Made by a program: the position numbers and the translations under genes. Below the pieces are notes generated by a model. That model worked only from the letters and a program-made list of their open reading frames with translations. It made no database searches and was not told where the DNA came from. From Nocardioides oceani (GTDB taxonomy: Bacteria; Actinomycetota; Actinomycetes; Propionibacteriales; Nocardioidaceae), in the NCBI RefSeq assembly GCF_030412965.1, contig NZ_JAUHJQ010000010.1, positions 62,001 through 126,000 on the forward strand: a stretch of 64,000 nt of DNA, read 5' to 3'. Numbering within the stretch: position 1 is the stretch's first letter; every line of letters begins with the position of its first letter. This document shows positions 50,980-61,826 of this stretch, one piece after another.

Positions 50980-52173
50980 TCAGGGCGCGGTGGGGTCCTC
51001 GGCGTACCGCAGCCAAGCGGGCAGCTCGGTGCGGAACCGCTCGCCGACGGGCCCGCGGGTGACCGTCCAGTCGACGACGCCGCCGACCTCCGGTTCGTCC
51101 TTGCGCCACTCGAACCAGGTGATCATCTTCACCCACGGCAGGTCCGTGGCGTGGTCGGCAGCGAAGACCTGGCGCCACCAGGCCTCCTTGATCGCCAGCT
51201 CCTCCACGCCACCTCGGCCCGGCGCGTAGAGCGCACCCGTCTCGGTGACGGCGACCGGCAGGCGCTGTCCCTCGCCGTAGACCGCGTAGAAGTCGGGCAC
51301 GTCCCGTTCGTCGCCGGCCACGCCGGCGTAGGTGCCGCGCAGGAGGTCGGTGAACTTCCCCGCTTCCGGGACCTCGTTCTCACCCCAGGGGTAGACCGCG
51401 CCCCAGTGGTAGATCGACATGCCCACCCAGTCGACGTACCGGGGTCCGGGCCAGTACGGCGCGTAGGGATCGTCGGCCTGGGTGACCCGTCCGTCGCGGT
51501 CGGTGTCGAGCGCCCGTGCGTCCGCCGTCCCGGGGCGGGCCTCGTGCTGACCGCCGGAGAACGGGTAGCCGCCGCCGTAGTTGGGTGCCCAGACCATCGC
51601 GGTGCCCGGAGCGGCGCGGTGGACCGCGGTCGCGACGCGGCGGAACGCAGCGACGTAGGCCTGCGGCTGCTGACCCCACGGGTACCAGGAGCCGTTCATC
51701 TCGTGCGCGAAGCGGAGGAAGACCGGCGTGCCGCCCTCGTTGTAGCCGTGCATCAGCGCGGCGAGCTCCTCGACCACCGGGTCGGTCACCGACGCGAGCC
51801 CCGAGCGCGGCTCGAGGGTGACCAGGAGCATGGACCCTGTCTCCCGGGCCTGCGCGACCGCTTCGTCGAGCCACGTCCGCTGCTGCTCGCTCATCGGCAG
51901 GTCGTAGAAGGTGACGGCGACCGCGGGAGCGTGCCCGAGCCGCTCGGCGTAGTCGGCGAGGGTGTCGCTCGACCAGTCGATCGACGCACCGAACCATGCC
52001 CCGTCGCGCGGGACCAGCTCGTCGACGGTGCGCGGGGCTCGCTCCTGCGCCGGCACGTCGGCAGCTCTCGCGGCAGGCGGCTCGGAGCCCTCCGGCGTCG
52101 AGGGACCGCCGCAGGCCGCCACGGTCGAGGCCAGCAGGATCACCCACGGCGCGAACAGTCGCCCGACGTCCAC
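50980..52173 (-). CDS. GH26-like glycoside hydrolase lipoprotein
   Basis: 397 aa. Lipobox VAAC gives lipid-Cys21. The GH26 (beta-mannanase-type) barrel has the acid/base Glu158 in FAHEMNGSWYPWG and the nucleophile Glu311 in VAVTETGALY. An EF-hand-like loop DTDRDGRVTQAD (223-234) is inserted mid-domain and probably binds calcium. Predicted to cut a mannan-like or beta-linked exopolysaccharide at the cell surface. GTG start, G-rich upstream. A second lipoprotein gene lies just upstream on the same strand. Confidence 0.85.
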   Translation of the reverse strand: MDVGRLFAPWVILLASTVAACGGPSTPEGSEPPAARAADVPAQERAPRTVDELVPRDGAWFGASIDWSSDTLADYAERLGHAPAVAVTFYDLPMSEQQRTWLDEAVAQARETGSMLLVTLEPRSGLASVTDPVVEELAALMHGYNEGGTPVFLRFAHEMNGSWYPWGQQPQAYVAAFRRVATAVHRAAPGTAMVWAPNYGGGYPFSGGQHEARPGTADARALDTDRDGRVTQADDPYAPYWPGPRYVDWVGMSIYHWGAVYPWGENEVPEAGKFTDLLRGTYAGVAGDERDVPDFYAVYGEGQRLPVAVTETGALYAPGRGGVEELAIKEAWWRQVFAADHATDLPWVKMITWFEWRKDEPEVGGVVDWTVTRGPVGERFRTELPAWLRYAEDPTAP

Positions 52174-52223
52174 GCCCCCACCCCGAGAGGTTTCTCGAGG
52201 ACCCCCGGAGCGACGGTGCGTGG

Positions 52224-53117
52224 TCACTCCTCGGCGCCGTGCCCGCCCAGCCGCTCGTCGAGCACGGCGTGCAACGCGTCGCGCTCGTCGCGGGGGCTCA
52301 GCTCGTCCATCTCGGCGTCGTAGTCGTACTTCCCCTCCTGGTTCAGCTCCTGGAAGTCGGCGTTGGCCTCCTCCAGGCCCGTGACCGCCTGCTGCGGGGT
52401 GATCTCGCCGTCGCGGCTGGCCGTCATCACCCGGTCGCGCTCGTCGATCACGTCGAGGAACCCGGCGGTGAACGAGGCGAACATGCGGTTCTCGGAGCGG
52501 GTCAGCTGCTCCAGCACGGGCCGGCAGTCCTCGGCGGCCGCCGCGTGGGCCCGCAGCCAGTCGACGGCGAACTGCCGCTCGCTCCCGGAGTCGTCGCCCA
52601 CCGCCTCCTCGAGCTCGAAGACGTCGCCGCAGGCCCGCTCGATGCCGAGCATGACGGGGAAGTCGCGGTAGAAGGCGTCGGTGAAGCGGCTGTACTCCTC
52701 CTGCGCGGCGGCGTACTCCTCGTAGGCCGTGCGGACCTCCGGGTCCGCCATGGCCGGCAGCTCGCCGAGGTCGGCGACGAGCCGGTCCCGCCCCTCCTGC
52801 TGCTCGACCAGCGCCTCCAGCGACGTCGTGACGGCGGGGTCGCCGGCGTCGGTCGACGGGTCCTTCGCGAAGAGCTCCTGCGCGGCGCGGGTGTGCTGGA
52901 CACCCGCCTCGTCGACCTCCGAGGCCACCTCGCCCAGCTCCACGACCGCGTCGTGGGCCTCGGTGTAGTCGGTCTCGGTCGGCGCCGCGGCCGAGCCCGA
53001 CGTCTCGGAACCGCCCTCCCCGGGCGACGCGCCGCCGTCGTCGTCGCCACCGCAGGCGGTGACCGAGAGGCAGAGGGCAGCAGCCGCGAGCGCGGCGAGG
53101 GCACGGTGTGCAGGCAT
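52224..53117 (-). CDS. Putative helical lipoprotein of unknown function
   Basis: 297 aa. Lipobox VTAC gives Cys22, then an acidic Gly/Ser/Glu linker and a mostly alpha-helical Glu/Ala-rich body with two further cysteines (ERACGD, AEDCRP). No domain recognised. ATG at 53117 is chosen because the signal peptide begins there; 11 residues upstream in frame lack homology. Same strand as the GH26-like gene, 50 bp apart, so a shared surface role is possible but unproven. Confidence 0.75.
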   Translation of the reverse strand: MPAHRALAALAAAALCLSVTACGGDDDGGASPGEGGSETSGSAAAPTETDYTEAHDAVVELGEVASEVDEAGVQHTRAAQELFAKDPSTDAGDPAVTTSLEALVEQQEGRDRLVADLGELPAMADPEVRTAYEEYAAAQEEYSRFTDAFYRDFPVMLGIERACGDVFELEEAVGDDSGSERQFAVDWLRAHAAAAEDCRPVLEQLTRSENRMFASFTAGFLDVIDERDRVMTASRDGEITPQQAVTGLEEANADFQELNQEGKYDYDAEMDELSPRDERDALHAVLDERLGGHGAEE

Positions 53118-53172
53118 GCCGGGGGCTTTCCACACCGCGCCCCCGGTCAAACGCCGGTGGCGCCCGCCGGGC

Positions 53173-55586
<2,414 letters not shown>

Positions 55587-55590
<4 letters not shown>

Positions 55591-56471
55591 GGGCGTGTCC
55601 CTTTCGTGCTGGCGTCCTGCTGTCGACGCGCCTGTCTGCGGGCGCTCGCCTTGAGCGTCTGGAGGATGAGCGCGGAGATCTCCTCGACCGACTTGGCCGA
55701 GGAGTCGATGACCGGCACCCGCTGCTCGCGGAAGAGCGCGTCGGCGCGGCGCAGCTCCCACCGGCACTGGTCGGGCGAGGCGTAGCGCGATCCCGGGCGC
55801 CGCTCGTTGCGCACCCGGCTGAGGCGCTCGACGGTCGTGGTGAGGCCGAAGCAGCGCTCCAGGTAGGGCCGGACCACCTCGGGCAGCTCCTCGCCCTCGA
55901 GGTCCTCGTCGACGAGCGGGTAGTTGGCGACGAAGAGGCCGTGCTGGAGCGCGAGGTACATGCTCGTCGGCGTCTTCCCGCAGCGTGAGGGCGCCAGCAG
56001 GATCACGTCGGCCTTCTCCAGCGCCCGCAGGCTCTGGCCGTCGTCGTGCTCGATCGTGAACTCGATCGCCGCCATCCGGGCGTTGTAGCGCTTGATGTCG
56101 CCAACGCCGTGGAGCCGGGCGGCCTCGCGCCGGCCGCGCCGGCCGAGGATCGACTCCACGCGGGTCATGTGCATCTCGAAGAAGTCGATGAGCGGCGCTC
56201 GGGTCCGCGCCAGCTCAGCGCGCACCTCGTCGCTCGCGGCGGTCGTGAACACCAGCGGCACCACCGGGCCGGCGGCCACCTCGTCGAGCATCTCGACGAC
56301 CCGGCTCGCGTCCTCGACCGTGTGGATGAACGGGATCAGCGTCCGCTCGAACTGCAGCTCGGGGAACTGCAGGAGCAACGCGTTGCCCATCGTCTCGGCG
56401 CTGATGCCGGTGGAGTCGGACAGGAAGAACACGGGTACGACGTCGACGTCGTCCTCGCTGCTCGCGTTCAT
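55587..56471 (-). CDS. ppsR: PEP synthase regulatory protein (kinase/pyrophosphorylase, PSRP)
   Basis: 294 aa DUF299 protein. P-loop APSRCGKTPTS at about 160-170, N-terminal VFFLSDSTGISAETMGNALL and C-terminal WELRRADALFREQRVPVIDSS split motifs are diagnostic. It phosphorylates (ADP-dependent) and dephosphorylates the PEP synthase at the Thr near the catalytic His. The ATG follows GGCGGGGA. Upstream -10 TACGGT at 56507-56512. Confidence 0.93.
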
Positions 56472-56506
56472 TCCCCGCCTTCGTCCCAGGTGCCTCGGGT
56501 GCCTCG

Positions 56507-56512
56507 ACCGTA
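56507..56512 (-). promoter_or_regulatory. -10 box of ppsR-ppsA
   Basis: TACGGT on the minus strand, 35 nt before the ATG at 56471. The rest of the 257-bp gap up to 56728 shows no gene; TGACC-TG-GGTCA at about 56606-56617 is an imperfect palindrome. Confidence 0.45.
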
Positions 56513-56728
56513 GTGGGTCCGGTAGCCGGCGGCGCACCCGTCTCGTCCCCGTCGACCCGCGACCGGTCCGGCCACCCCGCGAGATCCGCCCGCCCCCACA
56601 GGTATGACCTGGGTCACGGTGGGCACATGTCCGGTGACGGCCTGGGCCTCCCCCCAGTGCTCCGGCCGTCGGCGGGCCGTGACCTCCGGGTCGCGGCCCG
56701 CTGCGCGTCCGCCCCCGACGCGTCCGCG

Positions 56729-57136
56729 TCAGGCATAGGCCAGCTCGGCGGTGACCCGGGTGCCGTCCTCCCGGTCGAAGCGCCAGCTGTCGCAGACGTG
56801 GTCGACGATCGCGAGCCCGCGACCGCTCAGCGCGTGGTCGTTGAGCTGGACGGCCTCGAGCTCGTCGACGTCGCCGCCGTCGACCACGCTGAGCCACAGA
56901 CACTCCGGCCGCAGGCACCAGGACACGGCGATGGTCCGCTCGGCGTTCGGCCGGCCGTGGACGAGTCCGTTGGTGAGCAGCTCGCTGACCACCAGCTCCG
57001 CGTCGTCCACGACGCTCTCGCGCACCCCGGAGCGGCGCAGGTCGCCCGCGAGCAGGTGCCTCGCCCTCCGCACGCTGGTCGGGGCGTACGGCAGGTGCAC
57101 CGTCACGCAGGTCTCGTCGTCGTGCTGGCGGCCCAT
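56729..57136 (-). CDS. Solo HATPase (RsbW/SpoIIAB-like anti-sigma or regulator kinase)
   Basis: 135 aa: only a GHKL ATPase domain. N-box VVDDAELVVSELLTNGLVHG (about 42-61), G1/G2-like DGGDVDELEA and GRGLAIVDHVCDSWRF (about 103). Such proteins bind and inactivate sigma factors or anti-anti-sigma factors. No sigma factor or STAS gene adjoins, so the partner is elsewhere. ATG chosen for the typical domain start. Confidence 0.85.
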   Translation of the reverse strand: MGRQHDDETCVTVHLPYAPTSVRRARHLLAGDLRRSGVRESVVDDAELVVSELLTNGLVHGRPNAERTIAVSWCLRPECLWLSVVDGGDVDELEAVQLNDHALSGRGLAIVDHVCDSWRFDREDGTRVTAELAYA

Positions 57137-57288
57137 GCCGTCGCTCCTCGCGCAGTGTGGATGGTCCACCCAACCCGTATCCCGCGCCCGGGTTCCGAAA
57201 CGGTCCGGCCCGGCGCCGGCCCGTTTCGCCCCGCCGGCACGGGTCACCGGCAGCGACGTCCACGACGAAACACCGGGAGGGGAAGTCC

Positions 57289-57855
57289 GTGACCGAGCAG
57301 TCCACGTCCGAGCAGTCCATCGCAGGCAAGACCATCGCGTTCCTCGTGTCCACCGAGGGCATCGAGCAGGCCGAGCTCACCGGGCCCTGGGAGGCGGTCC
57401 AGCAGGCGGGCGGGACGCCGGTGCTGGTGAGCACCGAGTCCGGCGAGGTCCAGGCCTTCGAGCACCTCGACAAGGCCGACACCTTCGCCGTCGACAAGGT
57501 CGTCGACGACGTGAGCGTCGACGACTTCGACGGGCTGGTGCTTCCCGGCGGGGCGCCCAACGGCGACCTGCTCCGCACGTTCGAGGGTGCGGTGTCCTTC
57601 GTCCGGCAGTTCGTCGAGGCCGGCAAGCCGACCGCCGTCATCTGCCACGCGCCGTGGGTGCTGGTCGAGGCCGACGTCGTCCGCGGTCGCCGGGTCACGT
57701 CCTGGCCGAGCCTGCAGACCGACCTCCGCAACGCCGGCGGCGAGTGGGTCGACGAGGAGGTCGTCGTGGACGGCAACCTCGTGACCAGCCGCAAGCCCGA
57801 CGACATCCCGGCGTTCAACCGCGAGCTGCTCGCCCTGGTGGCCCGGGGCGCATGA
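57289..57855 (+). CDS. DJ-1/PfpI-family protein
   Basis: 188 aa. The nucleophile elbow Cys119 in AVICHAPW is preceded by the family's glutamate (STEGIEQAEL) and followed by LVEADVVRGRRVTSWP; matches YhbO/PfpI deglycase/stress proteins. GTG at 57289 with GGGAGGGG 8 nt upstream. It could repair glycated proteins or act as a protease/chaperone; exact activity is debated in the family. Confidence 0.88.
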   Translation: MTEQSTSEQSIAGKTIAFLVSTEGIEQAELTGPWEAVQQAGGTPVLVSTESGEVQAFEHLDKADTFAVDKVVDDVSVDDFDGLVLPGGAPNGDLLRTFEGAVSFVRQFVEAGKPTAVICHAPWVLVEADVVRGRRVTSWPSLQTDLRNAGGEWVDEEVVVDGNLVTSRKPDDIPAFNRELLALVARGA

Positions 57856-57904
57856 CCGCGCGCCGGTGGGGTGCCGCGCCGCACGAGCAGCGGTCGCCGG
57901 CCCC

Positions 57905-57910
57905 TAGGGT
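57905..57910 (+). promoter_or_regulatory. Leaderless -10 box of the LysR-substrate-binding gene
   Basis: TAGGGT, 7 nt before the GTG at 57918. Confidence 0.6.
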
Positions 57911-57917
57911 CGAGCCC

Positions 57918-58505
57918 GTGAGCACCCCGCCGTTCCGCGTCGGCTTCGTCACCGGCGCGACCCCCGACAAGTGGGCCCGGCACTGGCGCGAGCGCCGCCA
58001 CCGCGAGCCGCTCGAGCTGGTTCCGGTGACCGAGGAGGACCAGGAGCGCGTCCTGCGCGAGGGCGAGGTCGACATGTGCCTCGTGCGCCTGCCCGTCGAC
58101 CGCGACGGCCTCCACCTGGTCCGGTTGTACGACGAGCTGCCGGTCGCCGTCGTCGGCGACGAGCACCTGCTGACCCTCGCCGACGACGTCACGCTGGCCG
58201 ACCTGGCCGAGGAGCAGCTCGTGCTCCCCCACCGGTCCGGCTGGCGCCCCGACGTACCCCAGCTCGACTGGCCGCCCATGTCGGTCAAGGACGCGATCGA
58301 GGTCGTGGCCAGCGGCACCGGCGTCGTGCTCGTGCCGATGTCCGTCGCCCGGCTGCACAACCGCAAGGACGTCGAGCACCGCGTCGTCACCGACCTCGAG
58401 CCGACGACGGTCGGGCTGGCATGGCTGGTCGACCGCGACGACGAGCAGTGCCAGGCGTTCGTGGGGATCGTGCGCGGGCGATCGGTGCGCAGCACGCGCG
58501 GCTGA
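57918..58505 (+). CDS. LysR-type substrate-binding domain without HTH
   Basis: 195 aa. Starts FRVGFVTGATPDKWARHW, with EGEVDMCLVRLPVDRDGLHLVRLYDELPVAVV (about 50-80, split across the core) and VKDAIEVVASGTGVVLVPMS (about 120-140), typical of the LysR effector-binding fold. The N-terminal winged helix is absent: the leaderless start at GTG 57918 gives the bare domain. It may bind a ligand and modulate another protein. Adjacent to a betaine/choline transporter gene. Confidence 0.75.
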   Translation: MSTPPFRVGFVTGATPDKWARHWRERRHREPLELVPVTEEDQERVLREGEVDMCLVRLPVDRDGLHLVRLYDELPVAVVGDEHLLTLADDVTLADLAEEQLVLPHRSGWRPDVPQLDWPPMSVKDAIEVVASGTGVVLVPMSVARLHNRKDVEHRVVTDLEPTTVGLAWLVDRDDEQCQAFVGIVRGRSVRSTRG

Positions 58506-58517
58506 CCGCCCGACCGG

Positions 58518-60341
58518 GTGAACGATCTCACCCCGAAGTGTGGGGACGGCGCGTCACGGGTAACCGAATCCCTTGTGACCGATCAGCACCAAGCCGTCCG
58601 ACCACCCGACCAGCGCTCCAGGGCGAGGAGGGTCGCCGACGCGGTGTCGCAGCCGCCGGTCGACGTCGTCCACCCTGCGCTCGACGCGGTACCGGAGGAA
58701 CAGCGCATCGAGCGCGGCCTGGACCGCGTGGTCTTCGGGGTCAGCGCGGCGATCGCCGTGGCCTTCCTCGTGTGGGGGTTCATCAGCACCGACTCGCTCG
58801 CGTCGGCCTCCGGCAGCGCCCTGGACTGGGTGCTGGAGTCGACGGGCTGGCTGTTCGTGCTGACCGCCAGCGGCTTCGTGGTGTTCGTCGTGTGGCTCGC
58901 GTTGAGCAAGTTCGGCCGGATCCCGCTGGGCCGCGACGACGAGGAGCCGGAGTTCAGCACGGTCTCCTGGGTCGCGATGATGTTCAGCGCCGGCATGGGG
59001 ATCGGCCTGATGTTCTACGGCGTCAGCGAGCCCGTCACCTTCTTCACCGAGCCGCCGCCGGGCACCGGTGAGGCCGGCAACCCCGAGGCCGCGCAGACCG
59101 CGCTGGCCACGACGCTCTTCCACTGGTCGCTGCACCCGTGGGCGATCTACGCCGTCGTCGGGCTGACCATCGCCTACGGCGTGTACCGCAAGGGCCGGGC
59201 CCAGCTCATCTCCGCCGCCTTCGAGCCGCTCCTCGGCCGCCACGCCACCGGCTGGGGCGGCAAGGTCATCGACATGTTCGCGATCTTCGCGACGCTCTTC
59301 GGCTCCGCGGCCTCCCTCGGCCTGGGCGCCCTGCAGATCGGCAGCGGCCTGGAGATCGTCGCCGGCGTCGGCGAGGTCGGCAACGGCGTCCTGGTCGGGA
59401 TCATCGCGGTGCTGACCGCGGCGTTCGTGCTCTCGGCCGTCTCGGGCGTGGCCCGTGGCATCCAGTACCTCTCGAACATCAACATGGTGCTCGCGGTGCT
59501 GCTGGCCCTGTTCGTCTTCGTCGTCGGGCCGACCATCTTCATCCTCAACCTCCTGCCCACGGCCCTCGGCACCTACATCGGCGACCTCCCCTCGATGGCG
59601 GCGCGGACCGGTGCCGAGGGACAGGCGACCGCGGACTGGCTGGCCAGCTGGACGATCTTCTACTGGGCCTGGTGGCTGTCGTGGACGCCGTTCGTCGGCA
59701 TGTTCATCGCCCGGATCTCCCGCGGGCGGACCATCCGCCAGTTCGTCACCGGCGTGCTGCTGGTCCCCAGCGTGATCAGCCTGGTCTGGTTCGCGATCTT
59801 CGGCGGGACCGCCATCGACCTGCAGCGCGACGGCACCGACATCGCGGGGGCCGGTGGCCTGGAGTCCCAGCTCTTCACGACCCTCGAGGCGTTCCCGTGG
59901 GCCACGGTCACCGGCATCCTCGTCATGGTCCTCGTCGGCATCTTCTTCGTCTCCGGCGCCGACGCGGCCTCGATCGTCATGGGCACGCTGTCCGAGCGCG
60001 GCACGACCGAGCCCCGCCGCCCCACCGTCATCTTCTGGGGCGTGGCCACCGGCGCGGTCGCCGCGGTGATGCTGCTGGTCGGCGGCTCCGAGGCGCTCTC
60101 GGGCCTGCAGACGATCACCATCGTCGCCGCGCTGCCGTTCGTCGTGGTGATGATCGGCCTGGCCGTGTCCCTGGTGAAGGACCTGCGCCAGGACCCGCTC
60201 ATCGTGCGCCGTCAGTACGCCGTGGAGGCGGTCGAGCAGGCCGTCGTCGCGGGTGTCACCGAGCACGGCGACGACTTCGCGCTCTCCGTCGAGCCCGCGC
60301 CGGCCGACGACGACGCGCCGGCCGGCGGCCCCGTCCGCTGA
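58518..60341 (+). CDS. BCCT-family betaine/carnitine/choline transporter
   Basis: 607 aa, about twelve membrane helices. The BCCT signature lies in TIFYWAWWLSWTPFVG with FIARISRGRTIRQF following (about 375-405), and GMGIGLMFYGVSEPV (about 155). Imports an osmolyte or a quaternary ammonium compound. The start is uncertain: GTG at 58518 or an in-frame GTG at 58575. The charged N-terminal tail could be regulatory. It starts 12 bp after the LysR-domain gene. Confidence 0.93.
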   Translation: MNDLTPKCGDGASRVTESLVTDQHQAVRPPDQRSRARRVADAVSQPPVDVVHPALDAVPEEQRIERGLDRVVFGVSAAIAVAFLVWGFISTDSLASASGSALDWVLESTGWLFVLTASGFVVFVVWLALSKFGRIPLGRDDEEPEFSTVSWVAMMFSAGMGIGLMFYGVSEPVTFFTEPPPGTGEAGNPEAAQTALATTLFHWSLHPWAIYAVVGLTIAYGVYRKGRAQLISAAFEPLLGRHATGWGGKVIDMFAIFATLFGSAASLGLGALQIGSGLEIVAGVGEVGNGVLVGIIAVLTAAFVLSAVSGVARGIQYLSNINMVLAVLLALFVFVVGPTIFILNLLPTALGTYIGDLPSMAARTGAEGQATADWLASWTIFYWAWWLSWTPFVGMFIARISRGRTIRQFVTGVLLVPSVISLVWFAIFGGTAIDLQRDGTDIAGAGGLESQLFTTLEAFPWATVTGILVMVLVGIFFVSGADAASIVMGTLSERGTTEPRRPTVIFWGVATGAVAAVMLLVGGSEALSGLQTITIVAALPFVVVMIGLAVSLVKDLRQDPLIVRRQYAVEAVEQAVVAGVTEHGDDFALSVEPAPADDDAPAGGPVR

Positions 60342-60348
60342 GCCCGGC

Positions 60349-61785
60349 TCACCAGGAGGTGGCGAGTGGTCGCCCCTCCTGGTAGCCGGCGGCGGACTGG
60401 ATCCCGACCACGGCGCGCTCGTGCAGCTCGGCGAGGTCGCGCGCGCCGGCGTACGTGCAGGCGGAGCGGACGCCCGAGCAGATCTGGTCGATGAGGTCCT
60501 CCACGCCCGGCCGCGCCGGGTCGAGGTACATCCGCGAGGAGGAGATGCCCTCCTCGTAGAGGCCCTTGCGGGCGCGGTCGTACGCCGACTCCGTCGACGT
60601 CCGGTTCGCCACGGCGCGCGCCGAGGCCATGCCGAACGACACCTTGTAGGCACGGCCGCTGGGGTCCTCGACGAGGTCGCCGGGCGACTCGTGGGTGCCG
60701 GCGAACCACGAGCCGATCATCACGCTCGACGCGCCCGCCGCGAGCGCGAGGGCGACGTCGCGAGGGTGCCGCACTCCCCCGTCGGCCCACACGTGGGCGC
60801 CGAGGTCGCGAGCGGCCGCGGCGCACTCCAGCACCGCGGAGAACTGCGGCCGGCCGACACCGGTCATCATCCGCGTGGTGCACATGGCGCCGGGACCGAC
60901 ACCGACCTTGACGACGTCGGCGCCGGCCTCGACGAGCGCTCGGGTGCCGTCGGCATCGACGACGTTGCCGGCGACCACCGGGACCTCCGGCGACAGCGCC
61001 CGGACGGCCCGGAGCGCGTCGAGCATCCGGTCCTGGTGGCCGTGGGCGGTGTCGACGACCAGGCAGTCGACGCCGGCCTCGAGCAGCCGCCGTGCCTTGT
61101 CGGCCACGTCGCCGTTGACGCCGACGGCTGCGGCGATCCGCAGCCCACCGCGCTCGTCGACGGCCGGGGTGTAGAGCGTGGCGCGGAGGGCGCCCGTGCG
61201 GGTGAGCACGCCCACGAGCGCGCCGTCCTCGTCGACCGCCACGGCGAGCGGCTCGCGCGCCTTGTCCAGGGCGTCGAACGCCTCGCGCGGGTCGGTGTCC
61301 GCCGGGATCCGGACGAAGGACCGGTTCATCACGTGCTGCACCTGGGCGAAGCGGTCCACGTCGGCGCAGTCGGCCTCCGACACGACGCCCACCGGCCGGC
61401 CGTCGTCGACCACGACCGCCGCGCGGTGCGCCCGCTTCGGGATGAGGGAGAGCGCCTCGGCCACGGTCTGGTGGGGGGTCAGCTCGATCGGGGTGTCGAC
61501 GACGAGGTGCCGCGACTTCACCCACCGCACCACGTCGGTGACGACCGGGATGGGGATGTCCTGCGGGACCACGACGAGGCCGCCGCGCCGCGCGACCGTC
61601 TCCGCCATGCGCTTGCCGGCGATCGCGGTCATGTTCGCCACCACCAGCGGCAGCGTGGCGCCGGTGCCGTCGCCGGTGGACAGGTCGACGTCGTACCGGC
61701 TGGCGATCGCGGAGTGCCGCGGGACCATGAAGACGTCGTCGTAGGTCAGGTCGTGCGCGGGCCGCGCGTCGTGGAGGAATCGCAC
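60349..61785 (-). CDS. guaB1: GuaB1-family IMP dehydrogenase relative, probably a GMP reductase
   Basis: 478 aa. IMPDH/GMPR barrel with a CBS-pair insertion (about 95-205). Catalytic Cys302 in GVGPGAMCTTRMMTGVGRPQ, phosphate loop VWADGGVRHPRDVALALAAG. Starts RFLHDARPAHDLTYDDVF. Mycobacterial GuaB1 proteins act as CBS-containing GMP reductases rather than IMPDH, so GMP to IMP is the likely reaction here. GTG at 61785 follows TACAGT by 8 nt. It converges with the BCCT gene, 7 bp apart. Confidence 0.88.
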   Translation of the reverse strand: MRFLHDARPAHDLTYDDVFMVPRHSAIASRYDVDLSTGDGTGATLPLVVANMTAIAGKRMAETVARRGGLVVVPQDIPIPVVTDVVRWVKSRHLVVDTPIELTPHQTVAEALSLIPKRAHRAAVVVDDGRPVGVVSEADCADVDRFAQVQHVMNRSFVRIPADTDPREAFDALDKAREPLAVAVDEDGALVGVLTRTGALRATLYTPAVDERGGLRIAAAVGVNGDVADKARRLLEAGVDCLVVDTAHGHQDRMLDALRAVRALSPEVPVVAGNVVDADGTRALVEAGADVVKVGVGPGAMCTTRMMTGVGRPQFSAVLECAAAARDLGAHVWADGGVRHPRDVALALAAGASSVMIGSWFAGTHESPGDLVEDPSGRAYKVSFGMASARAVANRTSTESAYDRARKGLYEEGISSSRMYLDPARPGVEDLIDQICSGVRSACTYAGARDLAELHERAVVGIQSAAGYQEGRPLATSW

Positions 61786-61793
61786 GTGGGTCC

Positions 61794-61820
61794 ACTGTAC
61801 GCGGACGTCCTTCCTAGGGT
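61794..61820. promoter_or_regulatory. Divergent leaderless promoters: guaB1 (-) and galK (+)
   Basis: TACAGT (minus, 61794-61799) lies 8 nt before the guaB1 GTG. TAGGGT (plus, 61815-61820) lies 6 nt before the galK GTG at 61827. The boxes are 15 bp apart. Confidence 0.6.
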
Positions 61821-61826
61821 GGTCCC

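Noticed and set aside
58518..58575. Unambiguous start of the BCCT gene
   Set aside because: Neither GTG 58518 nor GTG 58575 has a clear Shine-Dalgarno or TANNNT box at the right distance, so the start is left open.
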